DNA of 64,000 nucleotides from Ciborinia camelliae (taxonomy: Eukaryota; Ascomycota; Leotiomycetes; Helotiales; Sclerotiniaceae), in assembly GCA_025890175.1 (NCBI GenBank), contig JANPYM010000008.1, forward strand, positions 204,766 to 268,765. The letters are read 5' to 3'. A program made the translations under genes and the position numbers. Positions 11,601 through 23,300 of the stretch are shown here, in pieces. The number at the start of each line of letters is the position of its first letter. Within the stretch, counting starts at the first letter, position 1. The notes under the pieces are model-generated. The model searched no databases. It had not been told where the DNA came from and worked only from the letters and a program-made list of their open reading frames with translations.

Positions 11601-14600
11601 CGAAAGAAAGAAAGAAAGAAAAGTTTGGCGTAAATTTTACGGTTCATTTGTTGCTGAGAATTTGGTATATCGGATCTAATTTGATCTATTACAGCCCAAG
11701 GCTTCATATTTCATCTCATCTCATCTCATTCTTCAGGTATCAGTTTGTCTTCTCTTTGCTTCTATATCCAGGTATGGATGGGCTGCCCCGCTGCGCATCG
11801 GAATCATGTATCTATGTATGTACTTCATTTGATGATGATATCTAATATCCAAATGGGATTTTTGAAAAGCCAACAACAGCAACCAACTCGTTTATTTTTG
11901 TTTCGATATTGGCTATGCTAGGCTAGGGCTAGGGATCAGGATATAGATTACCTAGGTAGGTATATATATATATATATAGATAGAATTCCAAACCTTTCTG
12001 AGGAATTCAATTCATTACATTACATTACGTTATGTTACCGAAGTACTCCTGGAGATTCCTTGGGTAGTTGGTATGGCATGGCATGGTATGGTATCAATTA
12101 CATTCATCTCATCTCATCTCATCTCATCTCGTCTCCTCCGGGCACATATAAAAAGCCATCCTATCCCATCCCATCCTATCCATCCATCCCCTCCGTCAAA
12201 CTCATTCAACTACCTGCACTATATACAATCGTTTCCTTTATCCACCCACCCACCCACCCACCCACCTAGAGAATTCCATAAAATCTATCTATATGCTTCT
12301 CCATGACCATGACCATAACATACATACATGCATGTATAACACAATAATCATCAAATAGTTCTATCCCCATCCCCATCCCCATCCCCATCCCCTTCCCCTC
12401 CCAATTTTCCCGGGACCAGAAAACCACGGTACAAATGGCATAATTCAAATATATCTCATCTTTTCCTATCTTTCCTCTATTCCCTCACTTGAACTTGTTG
12501 AAGGGAAAAGAAAAGGATCTTACGTACAGAGTTGAATGTTGCCTTAATTGGAGGATATAGAGGGGAGGAATAATGATTGCTTGCTTGCTTCAAGTTATTC
12601 AATACCGATGTTTATTTGAGGAATACGATTGGGATGGGGATGGGTTGTTTATATGTGTGTATGTGTATGTATGTATGGATGAATGAAGATCCTCGAATAA
12701 TCTCTTTATATTCATCCTATGCCATCATCCAGTATCATATCATATCATATAATAAATAAATCCGTATTTTAAAATTCGAATTAAATTAATAAATTTTATT
12801 TTTCAAGTTATTACACCTTCGGTATTAAGACTTAGCTATCGTGAAACTTTCATTCGCTTCGATGCGATGGATGGAAAGGGGGCGAAGGGAATTGGGTTAG
12901 ATAGGATAATTGATGAAAGAGAATCCTTAGGATATATATGTATATAATTTTATATGATCTGCTCGCAAAGACATCATTTTATGAACCGGTGCATTGAATT
13001 CCCTAAGTAGGTATCCAAACCCAACCAACTCCTTGTACTTTTAAGAATCGATACGGCGCTTTTCGAATTTTCAAAAATATAATATAATATAATAATAAGT
13101 GAGTGGTATCAAAGATATTGGTTAGCGACCTCAATCCAAGTATCCACAAAAGCATCTCTAGAAGTATGCATACATTTAGAATCCAGGTTTTTTTATTTAA
13201 AGAAAGAAGAAGGAAGAAGGAAGGAAGGATCAAAACATCAGATGGGATGGAATTCTCGATGAAGAAAATCGATCGCAAGATAGCAAGGGAAGGGTGTATA
13301 TATGTATTTAAAGAAAGATAGGAGTGGGAGATTGGTTGGAGGAAGTTTACTTTAATTACCTAGATATTATGGTGTTTTAATGCGACGGTTTGGAAATGGG
13401 TGGGTGTTGGAGTATAGGGGTTTTGGAGGAAGGAGAATGTTCGCAGTTTTGAGATTGAGATTGAGATTGCTATGGTTTGCCCTTTTTGAGTTTCTATAAT
13501 GCCATGCCTCCTTTTCGCCTGGCAAAATATACTTAACATCCCCCCCCTCTCCCTCCCCCAAATAAAAGAAAACGAACAGCCCCCCTCCCCCCTTCTAGCA
13601 TGTCCCACCCCTTTTCACAGGCACCCACGTCCTCTGATCAACCTCTATCTACCTAACCTGCCTCTCCGTTCTTCATCCTTCGTCCTTCATCATGAAACCC
13701 CAAGTCATCGAAACCGTATCCCTATACTCGTCCTCGTCTCCACCTTCGCCTTCGCCTTCGCACATCCTTCGATCTTCTCAACCCTATATATCATATCATA
13801 TAGACGCAAGATAATAATCCAAGCTATACCAATGATAAATTTCGAAAACGATAGAATTTAGACGCGTCTATTTTAAGGAAAAGAGAAAAGAAGAAAAGAG
13901 TATCAAGATTAGGGAATGCGAAGTGAGAAGTAGCGATGAGGAGATTTGGGTTGGATTTTTTGGGTTCCTGCTTGTATTTATCTTTTCTTTTGGGTCATCT
14001 TGGCTACATATCTTATTGCATACTCGTTTTGTTTTCCTGGGTCGAATTCATACTGTAGTACAGTACATGATTAATATAAGCACAGGAATACTGTCTCGAT
14101 GACCTGTTTAGCACCTGATACATATGCAGCATAGTCCGGAGAAGCAGAGGAAAATATGAAAGTACCGCATGCGTAGTCTACATACTGACTTTATGATCTT
14201 GGGGGTTGAGGGATTGAAAGTTGTTGGTTTAAATATTCTATCACTTTTGCTTAAATAGGTTTTTATTTTTACATTCGTATGTGAGTTTTGTTTTTGTTTT
14301 TGTTCCTAGTTTAAAGGGTTTAATCATGAGGTGTCAACTCTTAAACCCGAAATTTACTGCCCTCTTTTGAGAATTAATTTTTCTCGTCTCATCTCATCTC
14401 ATCTACATTCAAGATAGAGAGACTGCATTCGATGGTGTAACATATTACTTTCTTTGCAGATAGACTGTACTCATGTCCCTCATATTTAGTGCTCCCTCAT
14501 GTAATGTGGACCTTTCAATGCCTTTCCTTGCCCAGATACGAAATATGTCTTTACTCATCCAAATTTCCCGAGGGATAAAGGGCTACATATAAGGAACATC

Positions 14601-14640
14601 TAGGTAAAAGTGATATACTGATCAAAATGTCTGGTAGGAA
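8607..14640. other. Gene-poor spacer, simple-sequence rich
   Basis: About 6 kb with no convincing coding frame on either strand. It contains many short tandem repeats: CTGT at about 11253-11275, CATT near 10980-11010, CTCAT at about 12106-12130, CCCA at about 12242-12265 and CCATCC at about 12364-12393. Scattered CCTACCTAGGTAGG words occur too. Open frames here are short, low-complexity and lack splice context. Confidence 0.55.
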
Positions 14641-15560
14641 GATAAATTATCGATATCTTCGAGGTTTGCAACCCCTACAGATATAATAGTACCTTGAAGA
14701 AATAAATTTCACTGGGGGCCTTGTTTGTGATCTTCGGCTTCGGTGTCGATTCTCTTTTGACCTATACATAAACAGTGATATAGTGCTGCCAGTAAATTTG
14801 AAACTTGCTTTGAATCTTCAGATAAACCTAACTGATGGAGACGAAGGAAGATTGTGTATCTTTTGCAAGAGTGCATGGATATCTGAATACACCTGATATT
14901 GGTCAACCTAACGCAACTCACACAATGGACCAGGTTAGATAGTTGATGAGTAGACTTTGCGATGCTATTTAGTGTGGAGGTAGGTGATGGGCAACTTTTC
15001 TTCACATATTAACCATCAAACCTGTTGAATTTCGAAATTTAAACTACTCACTATAAACTCAAATCTAGTTATTTTCTTACGCGAGGTTCTGCTTTAGATG
15101 ATAATTAGATAATGAATTAGAATAGGACGAATTTGACTGAGTTATAAATTTCAAAACTCCTCTTCTTTTCGAAGAGAAATAAACTCTATTTGGGTCTATA
15201 TAATCTAAATCTAAATCTTATACCAAATTCTCCTCCAAGTTCCAACTCCTGTTCTCCAATCACCCTCATTTTCTCAACCCATCTCTAAGGTTATCTAATC
15301 TCAAATATATAAACATCACATCATATCACATCAAATCAAATCCCCACTTAGCTTTAATGACTGCTAACCCACCAATACCAGGTCGTGATGAAAATCGAAA
15401 AGGAATCTGTAAGTGAGTTCAATATGATACTTGTTTCCAATACAACTTGTTACTTAAGGTGATTTCCCAAATTCTTATATAATAATATCCCCCACCCTTA
15501 ATTGATCCATTATCACTTAACCCCCAAAACAAATCAAAATTAACACTTATAAAATCAATA
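14641..15560. other. Spacer with possible small or non-coding transcripts
   Basis: The minus strand (15005-14709) has a 98-codon frame, plus an intron-like GTGAGT...CAG pair, but no recognisable protein. The plus strand has a CT/CA-rich leader followed by ATG at 15357 and 17 sensible codons, then a strong GTAAGTGAG donor at 15409. No convincing downstream exon was found. Either may be a non-coding RNA or a gene remnant. Confidence 0.3.
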
Positions 15561-18203
15561 ATAGGAGCGTACACGATATCCTTTTATTTTGAATTATCAA
15601 AATCATTATGATGTCCCATCTATCTATTTCATGGCTTTAGCCCACTATATCATATCGATATCATTATAGAATACAAATAGAGCTTGAGTAAATACTGATA
15701 GTATCTTATATATATAGAAAGCTATACATGATACATCTTGTTTTTCTGAAGCTTCTATATGCATTTAAGGTATCACACTTCATTATTCTTTCGCTTATAT
15801 TCGTTCTTATACCCCTCACCCCATTCTCGAGTCTCGACAAAGACTGTCATAATCTCCTTTCTATCTCTGGCATTACAATCTCCTTCCCTCTAAATCAAAA
15901 ACATACAAGCAAAAGTTATAACGGCCATATCTACAACCCTATATCATCCTCAAAGATATCCAATCCAATCCAATCCATCAATCAATAACAATATTGAACT
16001 TATGATCATTATGTATCGAGCTAGTGTATGTAGAACTATTTTATATCAACCAACAATATATGTGCCCCTCACCCCTTTCACTCCATCTCCTCTCGCCTAA
16101 TTCCCCCCTCCCCATCAAGCTAATCTACAAACCATCATCAATCGAACCGACCAATCTACCCGACCAATCTACCCGACCAATCTATCTAACCAACCTAGCC
16201 AGCCAACCTAACCAGCCAACCTACCTCAAAGCTCAAACTGCATCCAGCTAAATCCTACCCACAAGTGAATCTCATCCCATTCTATCTTATCCATCCCATC
16301 CCATCCCATCCTATCCACCAACAAAAAAGCCAAAAATCCAAAAGCTATAGCCTACAGCCTACAACCTACAGCCTACAGATCAATCCCGCATCCTCAAGTA
16401 TTCGAAAATCCTCCACATCCCCCTATACCTGTATCTCTCTGAACCTCAACCTCCGCATCCAACACCCACGGCACCCACGGCACCCACCTACATTCCCCTT
16501 TCTTTTCCTTTCCCCTTCCCCTTCCCCCCAACCCAAACCAGCCAGCTTCCAAGCTTCCAAGCTTCACGAATCACAAATCACGAATCACGAATCACAAATC
16601 CCAAGTAAAAAAGCGATGAATTCCCACCTCCACATTCTCACCCCATCTACACCCATCCATCTACCCTCCATCTACTCCTTTACTCCTTTTCCCTCTTCCC
16701 TTTTCCCTTTTCCCTCTTCCCTCTTCCCTTTTCCCTTTTCCCTCTTCCCTCTTCCCTTTTTTTTTCCCCTCTTCCCTCTTTCCTTTTCCCTCTTCCCTCT
16801 TCTCTTTTCCCTCTTCCCTTTTCCCTTTTTCCTTTTCCCTCTTCCCTCTTCCCTTTTCCCTCTTCCCTCTTCCCTTTTCCCTTTTCCCTCTTCCCTCTTC
16901 CCTCTTCCCTCATACCCCACACCTCACACCTCACACCTCACACCTTACATCTTATATAGCTAAATAACTAAGGATCCAAAGATCCCAAGGTTCAAAAGTC
17001 CAATAGTACCTAACTAAGTACCTTATCTCCCCTGCTCCCCTTCTCCCCCTCCTCCCCCCCTCCCTCTCCTCCTCCCCTGCCCAACCTACAAAACCAAACC
17101 AAACCAAACCAAACCAAACCAAACCAAACCAAAAAACCAAATCAAATCAAACCAAGTCTGCAAAAGGCCCATCGATCACAATCAACACATACACAATCAA
17201 AACTTACACAATCAACCTATCACTCATTACACTATACTGCACTCTACTGCACTCTACTATACTATACCACGCTACCACGCTACCACACTATACTTACATA
17301 TCCAAACCCACACACAAACACACATCCAAACCCATATACACATATCCACATACAAACACAAAAACAAACACAGAAAAATGTGGTTCATTTCATCCATTTC
17401 ATACAATTCATATATTTCAAAAGTTGATAAGCAACTTCTTTCCGACTTTCGGACTTTCTGACTTTCTGAATCCGAGATCCAAGATCCGACATCTCCAAAA
17501 TCCCATCTCCCATCTCCCCTTTCCCATTTCTGGTTTTTAGGGAGAAAAGATCTCGCGATCCCGGATCCCAGATCCCGTACTAACTAAGCTAGCTAAGGTG
17601 TTTGGGAAGGGGCCCAGGGTTCGGTTGAAAAGCAAATGCGGGGGGGGGGGGGGAGCAAGGAGAAAGCAGAAGAGAGAGAGAGAGAGAGAGAAGAAAAAAA
17701 AAAAGAGCCTCATTCGTTCTGGTCCATCCAATCATAAAAGCGAGATAGGAAAAACAGTAAGCAAACATCGGGATGCCGATGCATGCACAGGTATCATTGT
17801 GAAGGAGCCCAAACCGCAAAGATAGATGCATATAGAGAGACAAACCAAAACCCATGTGAAAGCTTGATGCATGCAAATAAACCCAGGATCCATCTCAAAC
17901 AAATTAATAAATTCCAACCCTAAAATGAAAAAAAAAGCCATTGGTACCCATAATCCATCCATATGATTGACTCGCCTTCTGCGAGCAATTGTTAAAACCG
18001 CAAGCAACGCCAAGCCAAATCAAATTCCATAACTACCATTAAATGCATAGATGAAAACGCCAGTGGAGTAAAAACAAAGATGCGAAGCGAAAAGTGCATG
18101 CAAACTGATGACAGGCTCCTTGTTACTCTGCCTTCAAAAACATAGGAAATTCCCTCGTAATTGGATAACCAATTACTCATGATCCATCCGCTCAGATTTC
18201 TCA
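15561..18203. other. Spacer and 3' flank of the bHLH gene
   Basis: No gene was recognised. It holds a CCTA/ACCAAT-rich stretch (about 16150-16230), a long CCCTTTT/CCCTCTT tract, an AAACC array (about 17094-17130) and a G14 run at 17640-17653. The last 400 bases are probably the 3' UTR of the bHLH gene. Confidence 0.5.
16677..16912. repeat. Polypyrimidine minisatellite (TTTTCCC/TCTTCCC)
   Basis: About 235 bases of nearly pure C/T on the plus strand, built of 7-base TTTTCCC and TCTTCCC units with few interruptions. Such strand asymmetry can form triplex DNA. The open frames inside it are repeat artefacts. Confidence 0.9.
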
Positions 18204-19961
18204 TCAAGCCAAATCCATGTTGTATTCATCTTCTTCTTTGAAGCTAATTGAACCAGGACCGCTACCTCCACTGTTGTGTCCACTCCAATATTGGCCTGGA
18301 CCACCCATACCTGTTTGACCAGCATCTGTACTGCTATGATTGTCGGGACTCAGAGAGTTGTCAAGTTGAGAATAGTTGGTGTTCTTTTCTACTTCACCCC
18401 GGTGATCGGTATATTTAGGCACCCGCAAACCTGTGCCAGGACGTCGGGTGTATTCAAAAGTGGCCTCGCCATTCTTAGCCATAGCATCCATCAATTCAGA
18501 ATGCATGCGCTTTTCGTCTTCAGTTTTCTCAAATGGCCATGTTCCACCCAATTCCGCGATGTAATTGGCAAGATCTTCCATTTGTTGAGCCTGAAGATGA
18601 CACATCCACATAAGATCCCGTGTCCAACTCACAGCACCGTTGAGAATATCACCCTTGTTTGGGCCCTTGTCTTTCTCCTCGATCGGAATACCGGTGGTGA
18701 TATTTCCAGTGGCCCTCCGAGCACCAGGGCCGGCAAGACCAGACGTAGCTTGGGGAGGGCTCATTCCATTTGGTTGGGCCGGGAGGGTTGGGGACATGGG
18801 TGAGTTGTTCATGATGGCTTTGCGTACTTTCTCATCTTCAAGTCGATGAAGGGGAACGAGATGACTCAATTCTTGAATGCGCTCATTGATATTATCCCGT
18901 CTTCTTCTCTCAACAAGGTTGTGTGATTCTCGTCGGCGTCTTCTCTTCATTTCCTGAGATTGCAAGCCTGGTGCATTCGCTGATCCATGCCCATTGTTGA
19001 GTTTCGTTGGCATTGAAGTACCTTTGAGGATGTCAGAGATTTGTGCGTTTGGGTGAACTCCCTGAATTGGAGAACCGAATTCAGAACCTGGAAATGAGCC
19101 GAGGCTATTTGGTGTTTGATCCCATTGACCTGACAATGCTTTTTGATGTCGGTGGACGTTAGTACGAATTGGCTGGGTGGGAAAGTTCGATTGATCTGCC
19201 GGTCCAAGGTTAAGAGATGATATCGCAGGAGTTTTCGGTGTTAATGGGCTTCTGGTGCTAGATGCTTTTCTTCCAGATCCCACTTGAGCCAATCTTGGCC
19301 GTTGTTGTTTCGTAAAGTTGCTCTCTCCAGCTCCATTATGCAAGTCTGCACCACCCAACGGAGAACCTGCATATGAAGCAGGGGATTGAAGCGACGAGCC
19401 GAAGTTGTGTTGTGTTTGCATATGTCTGAATTGCGCATGATTGAAATTGTGAACAAAGGGGCTTTGAATGGGATCGCCATCTGGAGTGTTTGAATAGCCA
19501 TTCATATTTGGGTCAATTGTCAAGCCATTTCCATTGTTGCCTCCATATATGTTGTGGCCGTTGTTGAAGTCGAAGTCCATACCGAAATCTTGACCATTGT
19601 TTTGCATTCCACCATGATTGGAGTGTGGGTTATTTAAGGTGTCTAGACTATCTAGTAGTTCGTCGTCGCCGAAAGTTGAGATGCCCTTCGAGAAGCTTGC
19701 GCTTGGGTTCGAGGGTTGAGTTGAGAAGTTGTTCTGGAAGGAGGATCCATATCCACTATTTGGTATGGTCATGGCATTGCTGGGAACGTTATTCAAGTCG
19801 TTGGGGTTTATGCTACCTCCATGTGAACCGAATTGATTGAAGTGTGTCTGAGTGAGACCGAAGCTTTGTGGGTTCGACATGAATCTCTGGTTGTGAGAGG
19901 AGAAAAATTGATCATCAGGCTCGTCTTTGATAAACGGGCTTGACGCACCCGTGCCAGCCAT
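18204..19961 (-). CDS. bHLH transcription factor (HNxxERxRR class, long loop)
   Basis: A single 585-aa coding exon. Residues 340-372 carry the basic region and helix 1: the run of Arg then HNLVERRRR, with His347, Glu351 and Arg355 in the E-box-reading positions. The loop is unusually long (about 375-432, Pro/Ser/Gly-rich). Helix 2 follows from about 436 (GDILNGAVSWTRDL) with a leucine-rich extension into about 470. The N-terminus is Asn/Gln/Ser/Gly-rich, as in fungal activation domains, and an acidic patch ends the protein. It resembles the fungal bHLH proteins annotated as GlcD-gamma or RTG3-like; that name comes from memory of the family and needs a search. It is nuclear by inference. Transcription starts upstream of a leader intron. 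Confidence 0.88.
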   Translation of the reverse strand: MAGTGASSPFIKDEPDDQFFSSHNQRFMSNPQSFGLTQTHFNQFGSHGGSINPNDLNNVPSNAMTIPNSGYGSSFQNNFSTQPSNPSASFSKGISTFGDDELLDSLDTLNNPHSNHGGMQNNGQDFGMDFDFNNGHNIYGGNNGNGLTIDPNMNGYSNTPDGDPIQSPFVHNFNHAQFRHMQTQHNFGSSLQSPASYAGSPLGGADLHNGAGESNFTKQQRPRLAQVGSGRKASSTRSPLTPKTPAISSLNLGPADQSNFPTQPIRTNVHRHQKALSGQWDQTPNSLGSFPGSEFGSPIQGVHPNAQISDILKGTSMPTKLNNGHGSANAPGLQSQEMKRRRRRESHNLVERRRRDNINERIQELSHLVPLHRLEDEKVRKAIMNNSPMSPTLPAQPNGMSPPQATSGLAGPGARRATGNITTGIPIEEKDKGPNKGDILNGAVSWTRDLMWMCHLQAQQMEDLANYIAELGGTWPFEKTEDEKRMHSELMDAMAKNGEATFEYTRRPGTGLRVPKYTDHRGEVEKNTNYSQLDNSLSPDNHSSTDAGQTGMGGPGQYWSGHNSGGSGPGSISFKEEDEYNMDLA

Positions 19962-20059
19962 TTTGGCTCCTGACTATAAGGTCTTTGAGGAAGTTATATG
20001 TCTTGTCGGTGGTTGTTGGTTTGTATTTGTACTTCCTTTGGAGCAAAGGTGATCACTAT

Positions 20060-20306
20060 CTATGTGTGACAAACGTTAGCCATTGTTAAAGCTTCAAATA
20101 AGCCATTTGAGTAAGAAGCAAGCATATCCCCGGATTTGCCACAAATTTGATAATATGCTTATAATTATTTGACGAAATAACAAAATATTTGCTCCCATAA
20201 CCAATGCAGAGAATGATTTCATTCTATACGATCATGATGCAGATTATTTTGTTTGCCAAGTCGTCGTATGGGGGACATGCACGTATGGGAAGGGATGCGC
20301 ACTTAC
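20060..20306 (-). other. Probable 5'-UTR intron of the bHLH gene
   Basis: On the minus strand a GTAAGT donor begins at 20306. A CTAAC branch-point sequence lies at about 20075 and a CACATAG acceptor ends at 20060. The ATG at 19961 lies about 100 bases further on. No coding frame spans the donor, so this is a leader intron. Confidence 0.6.
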
Positions 20307-23300
20307 ATGCGGGCGGGCAGGCGGTATCGAGTTCGAAGATTTGAGCAGGAATGAAGCTGATGCCGGTTCGTGTGTAATAGAATGTATCGATCTTCTTGAA
20401 ATTCTTCCAACTTCGTTGTTGGATAATAGGCCACGACCGACTGACTGATCGGTCTTTAATTTGGTTGGTATGGAAGGTATGGCGAAGTGGTGGTTTTATT
20501 ATCGCGAGGGGGCCTTGTCCAACAGATCGTCAGTATGGATATCTTTCTTCCTTTGATGATTCTCACGAGGCAGATGGAGGTTGGAGAGAATTGAGAAAGA
20601 AGAAATCATTGAGTTGTCAAGCCAAGAGGGGAAGGAAGGTTACCTTTTCTAGGAGTGCGCTAGAAAAAGGCGGAGAAGTTATGATTGGGGAGAGGAATAT
20701 TCGAAGAATGTGTTCCAAAACAACGGTTGTGTGGGATAACTCACGATATTTCGGTGAAAGGAGGTGGGGGATAACCTTTTTTACTCTCGGTAGCAATGAC
20801 CGAGGGTCGCACAGGGTGATTTTTGATTGATTGATTGATTGATTGACTGACTGACTGATTTGACTGACAAGACGATTGAAATTTAATTTCTTTCTTTCGT
20901 TGAGAAGATGTGCGACAACACCCAAAAAATCAATGGGAGAGAGAGTTTGTTTCGTAAGATGGAGGAAGGTCGAGGAAGAGAGAGGTTGCTTGGGCTTGGT
21001 GAGAGGGATAAGATAATGAAAAATAAATGCAATAAAATATCCTTTATTAAGCTTTTCCCGTGTAAGAAAAGGATAAAATGAATATTTATTACCTTATTAT
21101 TTAGTATTTTTTTTTCCCCAGCAGAATGTCAAGAGGATGAACTTTAAAGGTTAAAGTAGAATAGAACAGAACAGAACAATACCAAGGTTGAGGTTGAGGC
21201 GTAAATATTGGTTGCGATGCGAAATTGGGGTGGTGGTTGGTGGTGGTGGTGTAAATGTAAGTGTAAGTGTAGTAAGTGTCAAGTGTAAGTGTAAGGTTTA
21301 AAAGTGTATGAGGTATGAGGTATGAGGTATGAGGGATGAGGTATGAGGTATGAGGGATGAGTCCGAGTCACTATCTTATGATTTGATTAAAGCGTCGTTG
21401 AATAATCCTTGAATAATCCTTGAATCATCCGTGAATGAATGAAGAATGGTTGGTTGGTTGGTTGGGTTGGGTTTGGCTTTTGTGATGGTAAGTGGTGAGT
21501 AAGTGAGGGAGTGAGTGGTTACTGGTAAGTGAGTGGTGAATGGATGAAAGAGTGGGCGGTGATGGTGGTGGTGGTGGGTGGGCGAGTGGGTGAGTGGGTG
21601 GATATGTGGAGGAAAGAGGGAGAGGAAGGATGAAGGATGATGATGAATGATGGATGATGGATGGATCAATTGATGGAGGAGGAAAAGATTTGGTGGAGTG
21701 GTGGAGAAAAAAAGATTTAAAGAATTCCCTTCAAAAAGTAAATTTCCCACTAATATAATAACAATCAGTCCCCCAAGTACGAGTGCGAGTGCGAGTGGGA
21801 GTGGAAGTGGGAGTGAGTCCTTTCCATATATGGGTGGATGATGGGATGGATGGATGGATGCTCCCTAAGGTTATTTATTAAGTACCTACCTAGGTAGGTT
21901 TCAATCGTCTGCCCTAGGATATTTAATTCCGTCCTTGGAATTAATCCGAATCCTTTTCTTGATATTATTCCAATTCCCTCTCTCCAGCTTCTTGGCTTTT
22001 GGGGAATTATTGGGTTGGATGATGAGGATGATGAGGATGATTTGGATGCTTGGGATGCTCTGATTGATGATTGTTTTGTTTTTATTTGACTGCGAGACTT
22101 CCCCTTGTCCCCATGTGTGAGTCTGTGAGTCTGTATGTCTGTATGTCTGTATATCTGTATGTCTGTATGTATGAGCGTATAAATGTGTGTGCGTGCGTGT
22201 TTGGATTATATGAATTATATGAAGATGAAAATGAAAATTATATTTTTCCCCCTTCCCCTTCCCTTGTTCTTTGAAATCCGGGGCGCGGATGGACGGTCAA
22301 TTCGGAACTTGGCGTAAAGTGATGACGAATGAGCCAATGGAACCGCCTTTAGCGATCTTAATTTTGGGTATCTTTCCTTTCGGTGATTTATTAATTGAAG
22401 AAATCGGATAGGGGATCGGATGTGATTGTGATTCGATCGCCTTATGGTTCGACAGATAATCTCTCTTTCTTTTTTTCTCCTTTCGGTACAGGATTGAAGA
22501 TCTGTACAATGGCACTACTGTAGAAGAAGATATTTCGGATGTAGGTGAGTTTGAATACGAGAGAGCAGGTAGGGAAGTATATGGCCAGATGGTTCAGATG
22601 CTTCGGATGCTTCGGATTGTCCAGTTCTTTCTCACTCTTTTGTAACAGTTATTAAAGGGACCAGGGCGGTGAGCTTCTTCGCGTGTAATAATTTGACCGA
22701 GAGATGGGAATTATTTCCAAGAGGTCCTGGGGACTGTAGGACAATAGTCTTCAATTAGTTTCCTGATTGGTCGAGGAAGAAGAAGAAGACGAAGAAAGAA
22801 GAAAGAAGCTCTTGATTCATTGTTGTCAAACGTGATACAGAGAGTACGAAACTTTCCCTTTGGCTTTTGCCGAACCAACAAAATGAAGAAAGAACTCTTC
22901 AAGACTTTATTTAAACCAAGGGAAGGGAAGGGAACGGAAGGGAAGAAAGAATTCAAGGAATTCAAGGAATTCAAGGAATGGGGAGGAAAGTACCGTATTT
23001 TCCCAAGAACATGGACCTCTGCTCGCGAATGAAATGGCAAAGATGGAATGCGATTTATTCCGGCCGGTACTCTGGAGTCAAACTTTCCAAGGGGTTGGGT
23101 TGCGTTGGGTCGGGTTGGTTCAATGTTTATTTTGAGGCACAGCGCGGGGTAGATAATTGATAAGGATTGATTTTATCGATGAAAGTAAGTAAGGATTAAT
23201 CTCCACACAGTCGATAACGTTGCGTTGCAGCAGGGAGGGCGCGAAGTTGAAGAAAAGTTCCAGTTCCAGTTCCAGTTCCCGTTCCAGCTTTCCAGCTTTC

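Noticed and set aside
16265..16963. 232-codon frame, Phe/Pro/Ser-rich
   Set aside because: Mostly the polypyrimidine minisatellite; no start context or domains.
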